Below are positions 17,893 to 27,386 of a stretch of 64,000 bases of DNA, one piece after another. The notes beneath the pieces were generated by a model, which had not been told where the DNA came from, ran no database searches, and was given only the letters and a program-made list of their open reading frames with translations. Source of the stretch: Myxococcales bacterium 68-20 (GTDB taxonomy: Bacteria > Myxococcota_A > Polyangia > Polyangiales > Polyangiaceae); contig MKVQ01000048.1 of assembly GCA_001899635.1 (NCBI GenBank), positions 620,001 through 684,000 on the forward strand. Reading direction: 5' to 3'. The translations under genes were made by a program, and so were the position numbers. Position 1 is the stretch's first letter. Every line of letters starts with the position of its first letter.

Positions 17893-19644
17893 TCATCGAA
17901 CGATGTCGGGACGCACCGTGTTGAGCGGACGGAGCCCCATTCCGCCGGGGTAGCCGTAGCTGTTGTAGAAGTCCATGCCCCAGACCGTGATGGCAAACGG
18001 TCCGCTGCCGGAGATCTCGTGCCGGCCCGCGCCGCAGCCAGGCTGCCCGCTTTTGGCGTCGAAGCGCACGACGGCCATCTCGTGCTCCTCATCGATCCGA
18101 CGGAAGCCGCCGACCGTACCGAGGCAGTCGAGCGAAACGTCGGGGAACACTCCGCCCTTCGCCGCGCGAACGACGACGAGCGAGCTCTCCGCATACGTCG
18201 GGTCTACGAGGAAGACGTAGCGGTCGAGATACTGATCGGTCGGGACGATCGGCACCAGCTCGGGGTCGCCGATCTCGCGCGGCGTCTGGTTGCCTCCGCT
18301 CATGTAGCCGTAGACCGCGATCGGGTGATCGACGTCCTGGCTCTCGACGACGAACGGCTCGCTGCTCGAGAACAGGGCGATTTGACCGCCATCGAGCCTC
18401 TCGGGCGCGTCCGCCGGACGACGGGGACGATAGCGGAGCGTCGTACCGTTTCGCGCCGCGGCGATGCGGAACGGCATGAGCTCGGCCGCGCCCGCGGATC
18501 GCGACGGCGGCGTCGGCGCAGCGTAGCGCGAGCCCCACGCCGTCGTCGGTGCGAGCTGGGTGCTCGACATGTCGCAGGCCGAACGGTTCGCCGGCACGAA
18601 CATGCACTCGTGCGTCGCCCAGTATCCGACCGGCTTGTCGGCCGAGATCAGCGTGCCATCGAGCTCCTCCTGCTGAGTGATCTGGAGGACCTCGCCAGCG
18701 GAGAGCGTGTAGCTCCCATTCGAGCCCGCCGCGATCCCAACCACGCCGCCTCGAGGAGCGATCTCGGCGCTCGCGTGCACCGTCACGGTGGTCGCGTCCT
18801 CTGCCGCCACGATCTGCAGACCCGGGCTCTTGCGCGCCCCGATCGCGACCAACCGCGGCGCCGGGCTGATCACGAGATGGTCGGTCCCCCACGTGCGCAC
18901 CGGCAGCAGCAGCGACGCGCTGGCGACCGCGGAGTGTCCCCCGCCGTAGGGGTAGATCGAATACGCGGTGACCGGTGCGGAGCTGCGTAGCCGGAACGAC
19001 TGGCGCCGGCCGGTTCCGCCGATGCCGAGCGGCGTCGTCACCGCTGGCGTGATGCCGTCCGGACAAGGCACGTAGAGGCCGGTGGGCTCGGAAGGCGTCG
19101 ACTCCGCGAGAAAGAGGATCGCCGTCTGCCCAGGCGCGAGGTCACCTTCGAGCGGCAAGTACGTGATCGGCTCTTTACCGCTCGCAGGCCCGACGAGCCG
19201 CGCGGCGCTGGCCACATCGAGTGGCTGCCCAGCGAGCTCGACGTCGAGGCGTGCCGGAGTGCTCCACGTGTTCGACACGAAGACGGCGAAGCAGGCGTCC
19301 GTCACCTCGCCCTCGGGCGGCACGGCGCGAAACTCGCAGCCGACCGAGTCGGCGCTGCCGGTAGCCTCGCACGCAGGTACGCACGCACCCTCGTTGCATC
19401 CCTGATCGGGCGCACACTCCTTGATGACCCGCTCCTCCGTGCTGCATGCGTCGAGCACCGCGCGTCGATCGCGCGAGCAGCGGGTCTCGCCCTCGCAGCC
19501 GGCGTCGCGCTCCGAGACGTCAGTCGGAAGCGCAGGCGGGCGATCGAACTCCGCGCGATCTCCGCCACTACAATGAAGCGTGGCGAGGGCCGCGAGCGCA
19601 GCACACGTGGCGACGGTGGCCCGAAGCTCGAAGAGGCCGCTCAC
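17893..19644 (-). CDS. cassette B: IgGFc-binding-type lipoprotein
   Basis: A 583-residue lipoprotein with a GTG start (GTGA overlap with the RCC1 gene) and lipobox ATLHC. The N-terminal Cys-rich segment is diverged (C-S-R-D-R-R instead of CSLDGRS). GCEF follows near residue 107, then the IgGFc-type domain, including YVFLVDPTYAESSLVVVR. The tail has WGMDF and GGMGLRPL. It is the most divergent of the four copies in this window, with the same domain order. Predicted to be exposed outside the cytoplasm; ligand unknown. The next 173 bases carry the presumed promoter of cassette A, so read-through from B into A is possible. Confidence 0.8.
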   Translation of the reverse strand: MSGLFELRATVATCAALAALATLHCSGGDRAEFDRPPALPTDVSERDAGCEGETRCSRDRRAVLDACSTEERVIKECAPDQGCNEGACVPACEATGSADSVGCEFRAVPPEGEVTDACFAVFVSNTWSTPARLDVELAGQPLDVASAARLVGPASGKEPITYLPLEGDLAPGQTAILFLAESTPSEPTGLYVPCPDGITPAVTTPLGIGGTGRRQSFRLRSSAPVTAYSIYPYGGGHSAVASASLLLPVRTWGTDHLVISPAPRLVAIGARKSPGLQIVAAEDATTVTVHASAEIAPRGGVVGIAAGSNGSYTLSAGEVLQITQQEELDGTLISADKPVGYWATHECMFVPANRSACDMSSTQLAPTTAWGSRYAAPTPPSRSAGAAELMPFRIAAARNGTTLRYRPRRPADAPERLDGGQIALFSSSEPFVVESQDVDHPIAVYGYMSGGNQTPREIGDPELVPIVPTDQYLDRYVFLVDPTYAESSLVVVRAAKGGVFPDVSLDCLGTVGGFRRIDEEHEMAVVRFDAKSGQPGCGAGRHEISGSGPFAITVWGMDFYNSYGYPGGMGLRPLNTVRPDIVR

Positions 19645-20912
19645 GGTTTGATCCTCTCGGGCCGAGGATGCAGCTCACCGTCGCGAACACGGCGGCCGAG
19701 CTGACCTTCGAGGTTGCGGCCCCAGCAGACGATGCTCCCGTCGACCAGCGAGGCGCAGAACGCCCCGCCCTTGGCGGACGCGACCGACCGAGCCTTCGCC
19801 GGCAGCGCGACGGTCACCGGCGCCTCGGCGCGGAGGAGCTCCTCCGGGAGGGAGCCGAGCTCGCCCCACGCGTTGCTGCCCCAGACGAACACGCGGCCAT
19901 CGGCATCGACGGCGATCCGCTCTCCGAGCTCGAGCAGGCGTGTCCCGTCGAGCTGAGGGATCACGTTCGCGACCCGGTCGCCTGTCGACGTGCTCCACGC
20001 ATACGCGCGATCGTCGGCGATGAAGCGGTAGGCGCCGACCCACCGGCCGTACGTGACGACGTCGATTGTCGCCGGCGAGAGATCGCGCCCCTCCGCGAGC
20101 GAGCTCGGGCGGCCTGGCGCGGTCCCCCACGAGACGATGCTCCGATCCTCCGTCAACAGGAGCAGCGCGTCGTGGGTGCCCGAGAATCTCCCCACGCCCA
20201 GGCCGATCTGACGGACCGGACGCGTCCCTTTCCACACGCGCGTGGCGCCGCCGTCGGAGCCTTCGGGGAGCAGCGATGACCAGGACGGCCCCCAGCACCA
20301 CGGGGAACGATCGTCACGCACGACCGCGCAGCCCATCCGTGAATCGGCGACGACATGAGCGGCCGGGGGAAGCCCCTCGACGCGGGAAGGAGCAGAGGAG
20401 AAGCCTTGCTCCGGCTGCGTTCCCCAGCACCAGACCGATCCGTCGTTCCGAAGCGCGCAGCTCGCGTCGCCATGACCGACGGTCAGCTCGACGACCGAGT
20501 CCAGGCCCGGCACGGGCATCGGCGTCGCCGCGAGGACCGGATCGGTCACCGGCACACCTCGCCCGAGCGCGCCTTGCGGTTTCGGGTTCCAGACGTCGAG
20601 CTCTCCGTCGCTGCCCCAGCACCAGACGGCGCCTTGGGTCGTGAGCGCGCAGATCGCGTTCGCGCCGTTGCCGGCGACGCGCTCGAAGCAAGGTTCGACC
20701 TCGCACGCGAGCGGCGGCGCCGTCGGCTCGCCGGCGTCGGGCGCGCGTGCGTCCAGGTCCGGCCGCGTCGTGTCGCTCGTGCCTGCATCGAGATCGTGAA
20801 CGTCGTTGCCACCGGCATCGCGTTCGAGGTCGACAGGCGCGAGCTCCTCGGAGCCCGCACACGCGGCCAGCGACACCAACGTAAGGACGACGATTCGAGC
20901 CGTGCGCGCCAT
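19641..20912 (-). CDS. cassette B: RCC1-repeat propeller lipoprotein
   Basis: A 423-residue lipoprotein with lipobox SLAAC. The start is ambiguous because of a GTGATG: GTG at 20915 gives a 4-base overlap with the upstream stop, while ATG at 20912 gives a 1-base overlap; I used the ATG. Seven blade motifs can be seen (CWGSD, CWGTQ, CWGPS, SWGTA, AWSTS, VWGSN, CWGRN), with the fifth degenerate. The linker is rich in Asp and Ala. It overlaps the IgGFc-type gene by GTGA. Function beyond a predicted protein-interaction propeller is unknown. Confidence 0.83.
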   Translation of the reverse strand: MARTARIVVLTLVSLAACAGSEELAPVDLERDAGGNDVHDLDAGTSDTTRPDLDARAPDAGEPTAPPLACEVEPCFERVAGNGANAICALTTQGAVWCWGSDGELDVWNPKPQGALGRGVPVTDPVLAATPMPVPGLDSVVELTVGHGDASCALRNDGSVWCWGTQPEQGFSSAPSRVEGLPPAAHVVADSRMGCAVVRDDRSPWCWGPSWSSLLPEGSDGGATRVWKGTRPVRQIGLGVGRFSGTHDALLLLTEDRSIVSWGTAPGRPSSLAEGRDLSPATIDVVTYGRWVGAYRFIADDRAYAWSTSTGDRVANVIPQLDGTRLLELGERIAVDADGRVFVWGSNAWGELGSLPEELLRAEAPVTVALPAKARSVASAKGGAFCASLVDGSIVCWGRNLEGQLGRRVRDGELHPRPERIKP

Positions 20913-22132
20913 CACGAGCCTCCCTTGTGACGGAGAGCGAATCCGCGCACGGGCCCGCCGATCGCGCGCGGCTTCTCCTCACCGACGATCCACGTATCGG
21001 TTCCGTTGGACCACAGCGCGTGGACCGTGAAGCGCGGGTAGCCGCCGACGGTGATTGGAATCATCTCGAAGGAGCTTCCGTCGTACCGACAGACCGTCGT
21101 GCCGTCCGAGACCCATGCCAGGTTGCTCCGCACGGCGGACGCGAGCATCGGTCGACATGCGGGGATATCGTCGCCGTTACGCTGCACCTCCGGGGCGAGC
21201 AGCGTGCCGTCGGCGGTCACGGCCCGCATGCGCGTCGTCCACCCGTCGTAGCTCCACAGGCGCGCGTCGCCGGGGCCGGTCCCATGGATATGCCAGGGGG
21301 TGTGGCCCACCGTCGAGGCGTCGACCGCGTTCACCCAGCCGCCGTCGAGCGTGCGCCGCAGCAGGACCGGCGTGTCCGTCGGATCGTAGCCCGACGCGAA
21401 CACTCGATCCGATCCGAAGCCCCAGACGCCATACGGAACTGCCAGAAGCGGTTGGCCCGAGCTGCCACGCTCGCGCTCGGCGACCACATGCCCGGCGTCG
21501 TCTTCTCCGCGAACATGCCAGAGGCCCTCGTACCCCCACGCAAGCCAGAGGTCGCTTGGCCCCGCGGCCCATGCCGTCCCGCTCGAGCCGGTCCGGATCT
21601 CGAGATCGCTAGTGACCGCGCGCCACGCAAGGACGGAGTCACGCCGCGCCAGGTGCGCGACGGCCGGGGCGGAGCTCGACCCTGGCCCCGGACCGTCGCC
21701 GAATGCCCAAACGTCCTCGGGGCCGGTGCCCACGATGATCTTCGCGCGGACGCCGGGCGCGCCGCCATCCGGCCACGTGAACGCCGTCTTCCAAGCCGTC
21801 CCGTCCCAGTGCAGGATCGAGCGGCTGCCGCCGGCCCACAGCGAGCCATCGCTTGCGCCCCACACCGCGTACAAGACCTCGCTGGTCGGCAGCTCCGTCA
21901 GACAGAACCCGCCGTCGCTGCACGTCGGAGCCGCCGGCTTCGCGTCCTCGTCCGACGCGTCACTCGAAGCATCACTCGCCGGAGGCAGCGATGCGTCGGC
22001 GTCCGGCGTCACGAGAGGACTGCCGGAGTCTTCCATCGTGCTGGAGAGAACGAGACCGTCGTTGTCCGCACACGCCCATGGGCACGCGACGACACCGAGC
22101 AGAACCACGAAGCGCAGTGCCGAGCTCTTCAT
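20912..22132 (-). CDS. cassette B: beta-propeller lipoprotein P2
   Basis: A 406-residue lipoprotein (lipobox PWAC, then an Asp/Ala/Ser linker). The P2 signature appears as C-S-D-G-G-F-C-L-T-E-L-P. Blades follow with W-G-A-S-D-G-S-L-W-A-G-G, E-D-V-W-A-F-G, S-D-L-W-L-A-W and similar motifs. The C-terminus is FALRHKG. It is diverged from the A and D P2 proteins and lacks their 26-base overlap with the RCC1 gene, joining it instead through a GTGATG. Overlap with the upstream gene is ATGA. Confidence 0.75.
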   Translation of the reverse strand: MKSSALRFVVLLGVVACPWACADNDGLVLSSTMEDSGSPLVTPDADASLPPASDASSDASDEDAKPAAPTCSDGGFCLTELPTSEVLYAVWGASDGSLWAGGSRSILHWDGTAWKTAFTWPDGGAPGVRAKIIVGTGPEDVWAFGDGPGPGSSSAPAVAHLARRDSVLAWRAVTSDLEIRTGSSGTAWAAGPSDLWLAWGYEGLWHVRGEDDAGHVVAERERGSSGQPLLAVPYGVWGFGSDRVFASGYDPTDTPVLLRRTLDGGWVNAVDASTVGHTPWHIHGTGPGDARLWSYDGWTTRMRAVTADGTLLAPEVQRNGDDIPACRPMLASAVRSNLAWVSDGTTVCRYDGSSFEMIPITVGGYPRFTVHALWSNGTDTWIVGEEKPRAIGGPVRGFALRHKGGS

Positions 22133-23376
22133 TTCTTCTCACCGCTCCGCTGTAGCCGCAGCGTCGTTCCCTCACCGACGAACCACACGTCGCTCGCGTC
22201 GGCCCCCCACACCGCGCGCAACGTCGGCCGCTTCGCGTCGCGATCGAATGGCGTGGGCACCCGCCACCAGGATGTCCCGTCGAAATGGAGAATCGTGGCG
22301 AGGTCACCGACGATCCAGACGTCGTTCGGCGAGAACACGTGAACGGCACGCAGGTCGACCGTGCTTCCGGTCTCGACCGTCAAGAACCGACGAAGACCGT
22401 CGGCGTCGACGCCGAGGCGGCGGACGAGCCCGCTATTTCCGATCAGCCAAACCTCGTCGCCTCGCGCGTACACGTCGGAGAGCGCGGTCGTGGAGTGGCT
22501 ATTCCACTCCTCGATTTGCCACTTCTGCCACGGTGGAAGGTTGCCACCGGCGTCGGGCATCACACGCAGAGCCCGAAACACCTTTCCACGGTCGCCGGCG
22601 GCCCAGACGGTGTTCGCGTCCGGCACGCTCACGGCGCGAAGGAACCCGTCGTCGTAGTTGAGTATCACCGTATCTACGCCGGTCGGGCCCTCCTCCGACC
22701 AAGGCGACCAATGCACGAGGACGTTGGCAAATCCGAGCTCGCCGCGCGCGACGTTCCATGCGGCGCCGTTCGCGGGTCCGCCGAGGTCGGTTGGGCGCGA
22801 GAGCAATCCTGGAATCTCCGATGCCTTCGAGAGCGCGTCCTCCTGGCGCTCGAACGTGGTGCCCGTCGGGCCGCGCCAGCCCGTCGAGTGCACGAGGTCG
22901 CTCCCGTCCATGAACCAGACGTCATCGCGGCGCGACAGCCAGATGCCGCCGAGCGTGTTCTGACCGGACGCCGCACCTTGCCAGGTCGCCGGCGACGACC
23001 ACGCCGTGCCGTCGAAATGGAGCACGGTGCTCGACGCGCCGACCGCCCACACGTCGTCGGGGCCGGAGCCGGCGATCGCGACGAGGTTGCGCGTGCGCGG
23101 GATCGGCGCCGGCACCTCGATCGGGCAAGGTGCTGTTGCGGTGCACTCCTGGACGGGAGGCAACGGTGCGAAGTCGGTGACGTCCGAGGCGTCGTCGGGA
23201 CCGGCGTCCGAGAGCGAAGCATCCGTACCTGCTTCCTCGACCGCGGGAGGGACGACGACTTCGTGGGCCTCCTCTTCGCGACCGGTCGCGTCGGACTTCG
23301 CGCACGACACGAGCAGCGCGACGGCGCCGGCGCTCGCCGCGGCGAGCCGATGAAAGCGTGCGTACGAAACGCTCAT
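22129..23376 (-). CDS. cassette B: beta-propeller lipoprotein P1
   Basis: The start is placed at the ATG at 23376 (415 residues), which overlaps the upstream stop as ATGA and begins the signal peptide; the longer frame adds an Arg-rich N-terminus. The lipobox is LLVSC. A linker rich in Glu, Val and Asp leads to C-x-x-x-x-PCPIEVP. Blades then repeat the pattern G-S-G-P-D-D-V-W-A-V-G / HFDGTAW, with at least five recognisable. The final blade ends GEGTTLRLQRSG. It belongs with the P1 of cassette E (W-G-S-G-P-N-D-V-W) rather than with the A, C and D type, which have a CEY-x-x-ETC signature. Confidence 0.76.
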   Translation of the reverse strand: MSVSYARFHRLAAASAGAVALLVSCAKSDATGREEEAHEVVVPPAVEEAGTDASLSDAGPDDASDVTDFAPLPPVQECTATAPCPIEVPAPIPRTRNLVAIAGSGPDDVWAVGASSTVLHFDGTAWSSPATWQGAASGQNTLGGIWLSRRDDVWFMDGSDLVHSTGWRGPTGTTFERQEDALSKASEIPGLLSRPTDLGGPANGAAWNVARGELGFANVLVHWSPWSEEGPTGVDTVILNYDDGFLRAVSVPDANTVWAAGDRGKVFRALRVMPDAGGNLPPWQKWQIEEWNSHSTTALSDVYARGDEVWLIGNSGLVRRLGVDADGLRRFLTVETGSTVDLRAVHVFSPNDVWIVGDLATILHFDGTSWWRVPTPFDRDAKRPTLRAVWGADASDVWFVGEGTTLRLQRSGEKK

Positions 23377-24578
23377 CGCGGCACCTCGGGGTTGCAAGCC
23401 GCCTTCACGCACTGACCTTCCACGCATGCTTGACCAGCGAGCGGGCAGCGTTGCCCGCAGCCACCGCAGTGGTCCGGATCGAGGCGGATGTTCGTCTCGC
23501 AGCCGTTGCCCCTGTCACCGTCACAATCGCGATAGCCGCCCTCACACTGGAAGCCGCAGACGCCGTCGGAGCACGTGGTGAGCGCGTGCGTTCCAGGCGG
23601 GCTGACCGGACAGGCGTTGCCACAGCCACCGCAGTGCTCCGGATCCGAGGTGAGGACGAAGCAACCGAGGACGCCGCTCGTCTCCGGATTGCACAGGACT
23701 TCGCCTGCCTTGCAGCCGACGCACTTGCTTTCGTGACAGCGCTCGCCGGCGCCACACGTGATGCCGCACCCACCGCAGTTGTTCGGATCGGCGATGAAGT
23801 CCCAGTCGGCCGACTCGCATCCGTCCCCGTCGTCGCTCTGCAGGTCGCCGTTGCAGTCGGCGAAGCCCGACCAGCACTTGCGTTGACCGCACGCTCCGCC
23901 GGAGCACCCGACGTACGCATTCCACTCGGGGTTCAGGTCCTCATAGGGGCACTGCACTCCGCACGCACCGCAGTGGCTGTCGTTCGCCAGGAAGTCGACT
24001 ACGCAATCGTTCCCGCAGGGCTTCGCGTTGGGGCCGAGGTAGGCGCAGTCGCACGTGCCGTACGCGCACCCGACGAGACACACGTTCCCGCAGGCGCCGC
24101 AGTTGTACCGATCATTCTGCAGCGCGGTCTCGCAACCGTCGTCGACGATGCCGTTGCAGTCACCGGCCAACCCGGTGCACTGCATCTTGCATTGCCCGTC
24201 GACGCAGGTCCATTTCGTGTTGTAGTCCGACGGGTCGTCAGCACCGGGACAAGCGTTTCCGCAGGCCCCGCAGTTGAAGTCGTCGTGCATCAGATCGGCG
24301 GTGCAAGGGAAGCGATCGCCAGGACACGTCGCGCGTCCCGCCGGGCACTCGGTGGTGTCGCACATCACCGTGCTGGGCACCGAGGCCTCGGTCGAGCCGG
24401 CGTCGTCCCCGCCGAGCGCCGGAGGATTCGAGCCCTTCTCGAATGCGCCGACGATGACCGCATCGTCGGGCGTTGCGCAGGAGGTCGACGCGAGGAGTGG
24501 GGCGAACAGCGCGAACACTCCGAGAACGACCGCGCCCCGCTTCGTCCAGGGTCGACGAGTAGACCACGAGCTCTTCAT
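23373..24578 (-). CDS. cassette B: Cys-rich lipoprotein (six CxxC-xxx-C modules)
   Basis: A 401-residue lipoprotein (lipobox STSC near residue 34 after a long basic n-region). It opens with MCDTTECPAG and has six modules: NCGACGNAC, NCGACGNVC, HCGACGVQC, NCGGCGITC, HCGGCGNAC and HCGGCGQRC. Three GCE motifs follow D-C-N/D-G segments. The end is GQACVEGQCVKAAC, as in the other cassettes. The start lies 3 bases after the membrane-protein stop, one of only two junctions after sigma without an overlap. Predicted extracytoplasmic and disulfide-bonded. Confidence 0.82.
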   Translation of the reverse strand: MKSSWSTRRPWTKRGAVVLGVFALFAPLLASTSCATPDDAVIVGAFEKGSNPPALGGDDAGSTEASVPSTVMCDTTECPAGRATCPGDRFPCTADLMHDDFNCGACGNACPGADDPSDYNTKWTCVDGQCKMQCTGLAGDCNGIVDDGCETALQNDRYNCGACGNVCLVGCAYGTCDCAYLGPNAKPCGNDCVVDFLANDSHCGACGVQCPYEDLNPEWNAYVGCSGGACGQRKCWSGFADCNGDLQSDDGDGCESADWDFIADPNNCGGCGITCGAGERCHESKCVGCKAGEVLCNPETSGVLGCFVLTSDPEHCGGCGNACPVSPPGTHALTTCSDGVCGFQCEGGYRDCDGDRGNGCETNIRLDPDHCGGCGQRCPLAGQACVEGQCVKAACNPEVPR

Positions 24579-24581
24579 CGC

Positions 24582-25313
24582 TCACTCCACTGTTTGATCG
24601 AGGACGCGACGAACGCGTTCGACGTAGGGCGTCTCACCGTGCAGCGCCAGGAACCGTTCACCACGCGCACGCGCCTGCGCTCGGTCACCGGACATCGCCA
24701 GCGCCTCGATGCGCATCACGTCGACCTCCTCTGCGAGCAGTCCGCCTTTCGCGAAACGCTTCTCGTATGCCCTCACCGCTTCCAGGCACTCCCCTCCACG
24801 GCCGTTCGCCAGTGCTGCACGCGCCCGCTCCACGATGGCGAGCTCCTCGAGGAAGGGGTCCGCGGCGGGCGTCTTCGAGGGCGCAGCCGTCGTCGGTACC
24901 GCGCGCGGGAGATCTTCGACGCGAACGGTTTGCGGCTGCTCGCCCGGCAACGTGTTCGCTGCGTTCGGCGCAGAGCGCGGCTCCTCGGGCGCGAGCGCGA
25001 TCACCGCTGGTGACGACGCGAGCGAGCCCCCGCCGGAGAACGGCGTCGCCGCCTGCTCGTTCCGGGGCGTTTGCGCGACGGTCGCGATGCCTGTCGCGAC
25101 GACTCCCAGGACGCCGAGCCCGACGACGAGCCACAGCTTGAACGACGAGCTCCCGCCGGCCCCCGCCGGCGCGTTGGCAGACGCGCTTTCTGCCGCCAAG
25201 ATCCGCGCCGCCGCCCGTTCGAGCGCGCCGGCGGGAGGGCCGTCGCGATCGATCATCGATCGGATGCGCGCGAGATCGGGGTCCGACTCGAAGAGGCGCT
25301 CCGGCTCTCTCAT
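24582..25313 (-). CDS. cassette B: one-pass membrane protein in anti-sigma position, TPR-like end
   Basis: A 243-residue protein whose ATG at 25313 shares one base with the sigma stop (TGATG); the upstream extension of the open frame runs antisense-like and Arg-rich, so it was rejected. The cytoplasmic N-terminus is ~58 residues with an S-D-P-D-L motif. A TM helix spans 59-79, and V-R-V-E-D-L-P lies at 130-136 in a Pro/Ala linker. A TPR-like C-terminus includes ALANGRGGECLEAVRAYEKRF and a second helical pair. It has no zinc-binding anti-sigma motif. Proposed to regulate the neighbouring sigma factor. Confidence 0.74.
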   Translation of the reverse strand: MREPERLFESDPDLARIRSMIDRDGPPAGALERAAARILAAESASANAPAGAGGSSSFKLWLVVGLGVLGVVATGIATVAQTPRNEQAATPFSGGGSLASSPAVIALAPEEPRSAPNAANTLPGEQPQTVRVEDLPRAVPTTAAPSKTPAADPFLEELAIVERARAALANGRGGECLEAVRAYEKRFAKGGLLAEEVDVMRIEALAMSGDRAQARARGERFLALHGETPYVERVRRVLDQTVE

Positions 25314-25933
25314 CACAAGCCTCCCACGCGCTTGCGGTGCCGGTCGAAACGAGCTTTGAAGTCCTCGCGCGCTCGCCGAAGGCGTGAGCCCACGGTGCCG
25401 ATCGGCAAGCACAACAGTTTCGAAATCTCGATCATCGTCATCCCATTCAGCTCGTACATGACGAATACGGGGCGTACGTCCTCGTCGAGCTCGGAGAGGA
25501 TCCGGTAGACGAGCTCGCACGATCGCTTCGCATCGAGCTGCTCTTCCGGATTCGGTGCAGCCCCGAGCTCCGTGTCGACGTCTTCGTGCAGCGCCTCGCG
25601 GTGCGCTCTGCGCTGCAGATCCCTGTTCACGCGGTACGCCGTTCCCAGGAGGAACGATCGCTCGGAAGCTTGCCCGCCCTTGATGTCGTCGACTCGACGG
25701 GCCGCGACGAGGAAGACCTCCTGCGACGCGTCTTCCGCGAGGTGGGCCGGGACTCCAAGCCCGCGTAGAAACTTCCAGACCGACGCGAAGTGGTCGTCGA
25801 TCAGCTGACGGAGGCGTGCGCGTCGACCTTCTTCGAGAACGCTCGCGCTCTCCAAGCCTTCAGACGCCATCGGGGGCACCGGGCACGCCGCAGCCATCGC
25901 TGGTAAATGTGACGGGCACCTGTGTTTGCTCAC
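25313..25933 (-). CDS. cassette B: ECF-family RNA polymerase sigma factor
   Basis: Up to 206 residues. The start is uncertain: GTG at 25933 opens the frame, and ATGs at 25897 and 25870 are alternatives with no clear ribosome-binding site for any. Region 2 contains EDASQEVFLVAARR (67-80) and a R-S-F-L-L-G-T-A-Y-R core. Region 4 has a helix-turn-helix at 166-190 with the recognition helix I-G-T-V-G-S-R-L-R-R-A-R. It lies 29 bases after the lead gene and shares a base with the next gene. The region-4 residues differ from those of A, C, D and E. Confidence 0.92.
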   Translation of the reverse strand: MSKHRCPSHLPAMAAACPVPPMASEGLESASVLEEGRRARLRQLIDDHFASVWKFLRGLGVPAHLAEDASQEVFLVAARRVDDIKGGQASERSFLLGTAYRVNRDLQRRAHREALHEDVDTELGAAPNPEEQLDAKRSCELVYRILSELDEDVRPVFVMYELNGMTMIEISKLLCLPIGTVGSRLRRAREDFKARFDRHRKRVGGL

Positions 25934-25962
25934 GAAAAATGACGAAAGGGTCCGGTGGGTGC

Positions 25963-27132
25963 TCAGAGCCTCAAACCAAGGCCCAACCCCACGGCCAGAC
26001 CGAGGGCCGGCGCCTGCGACACGAGCTCGGTCCGTGGAGCCGAGCTCCGGATCGAATCAAGCTCGACCACTTCGAAGCGGGGGCGCGAGAGCGGCGCGAC
26101 GAGACTGGCGTGCACCGTCATGAACCACGGCGCAGCGAACCGCCACACGCCGAGGAGCGTCGCGCCGGCGTCGAACCAGCGCTTGCTCGTCCGTTGCGCC
26201 AGCGGAATACCCTGACTCGTGGCCCGCTGCACGCCGATGCTGCCCTCGACACACGGCGCGAGCTCCAGGCGCTCATGTGCGAGGCGGAGTCGAAGCGGGC
26301 ACAGGCGAGGGCTCACAGTCGACCAGAGGAAGTCCGTACTGCCTCCTGGCACCCCGATCGACGTCGGTAGGCTCTGACGCAGCCCGAGCCCGAAGGAGGG
26401 GCGAACGACGATCGAGGGACTCGTTCGCTCCTCGACGTTCACGAGCGACGGAAGCTCGTAGTCCACGAACGCCCCGAGCACGAGCAGAGGTCGGGAGACG
26501 ACCGCAGTGGTCACCTCTTGGCGTAACGCGAGCGACAGCGAAGAGCGCGATGTGGGCCTCGGGTCGGCATCTTTTCGGGGCGCGAGCGCAGCGGGGGAGC
26601 GAGGCCCGGCCCGAAGCGTCGGGCGCTTCGGCGGAACGTCGGGGCCCTGGACGTCCTGATCAGGAAGCGGCGGCGCGGGGGCCGGCTCCGGCGGCAAAGG
26701 AGAAGTGTCACTCTTGTTCCTCTCCGAGGTCGAGGCAGCAGGGTCGATGACGAGGGCGACCATCACGGCGAGCGCGCGCACGACGGTGGCGCAGCTCGGG
26801 CCCGATACGACCCGGCGAGTCTTGCGCGATCCCACGGCAATCTCGAGGGTGCCCGCCCACGCGGCATCCGGACGTTCGAGCGCGACGAGGAGCTCGTGAG
26901 AGGCACCCCCGTCATCGACGAGGCTCCACTTCGCGGTGTACCGGCGGACGCCGTCGAGAAACTCCCCGCGCGAAGGGCAGGCGGCTGGTGCGCGGTAGTC
27001 GACCCGAATCGAGACGTCCGAGGCCGGCGCTGCGTCCGCGCGCGCTTGCGGGATCGCGACACCGCCCACCAGGACCGCGCCCGCAGCGACCTGGCGACAT
27101 CGGCGGCGCAGGAGGACCACGATGGCGGACAT
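25963..27132 (-). CDS. cassette B: exported lead protein with two conserved Cys and probable C-terminal barrel
   Basis: A 389-residue exported protein with a signal peptide ending near residue 33. The conserved motif Y-R-A-P-A-A-CPS-x-x-x-F holds C52; C114 follows 62 residues later with L-A-V-M-V-A-L-V-I-D. A Pro/Asp/Lys linker leads to a C-terminal part of alternating residues ending in LAVGLGLGLRL, which resembles a final barrel strand with a C-terminal hydrophobic residue. Paralogous to the lead proteins of A, C and D. Its ATG is 254 bases from the divergent start of cassette C. Confidence 0.7.
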   Translation of the reverse strand: MSAIVVLLRRRCRQVAAGAVLVGGVAIPQARADAAPASDVSIRVDYRAPAACPSRGEFLDGVRRYTAKWSLVDDGGASHELLVALERPDAAWAGTLEIAVGSRKTRRVVSGPSCATVVRALAVMVALVIDPAASTSERNKSDTSPLPPEPAPAPPLPDQDVQGPDVPPKRPTLRAGPRSPAALAPRKDADPRPTSRSSLSLALRQEVTTAVVSRPLLVLGAFVDYELPSLVNVEERTSPSIVVRPSFGLGLRQSLPTSIGVPGGSTDFLWSTVSPRLCPLRLRLAHERLELAPCVEGSIGVQRATSQGIPLAQRTSKRWFDAGATLLGVWRFAAPWFMTVHASLVAPLSRPRFEVVELDSIRSSAPRTELVSQAPALGLAVGLGLGLRL

Positions 27133-27251
27133 GACGAGCTCGTGAGGCGCTTTCTGGAACGCAGCCTAGCAGTCGCGTCGCCGCCATGTCCTCGCCGCGA
27201 CCACTGGCAGAGCTCGATCCACTCTCGCTAGCCGGAACGAGCTCCGCCACT

Positions 27252-27267
27252 GCACGCACGTGCGTGC
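27252..27267. promoter_or_regulatory. perfect 16-bp palindrome at the midpoint of the B/C divergent region
   Basis: GCACGCACGTGCGTGC equals its own reverse complement. Its centre (27259.5) is exactly midway between the divergent start codons of the lead genes at 27132 and 27387. This is a candidate shared operator. No -35/-10 pair could be assigned with confidence. Confidence 0.45.
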
Positions 27268-27386
27268 GATTCGGCTGTGGCGTTGAACTAGCGAGAATTT
27301 CCGCTTGAGCGCGAGCGGAACTCCGTGCTCGCATCCGGTGGATGCGGAAGGCTATCGTCCGATAAGTCGCTCGCTGGCGGATCCGT

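Noticed and set aside
27133-27386. GGAAC-type ECF -35 elements (for example at 27317-27321)
   Set aside because: GGAAC occurs several times, but no matching -10 at 16-17 bases was convincing and no shared motif was found upstream of other cassettes.
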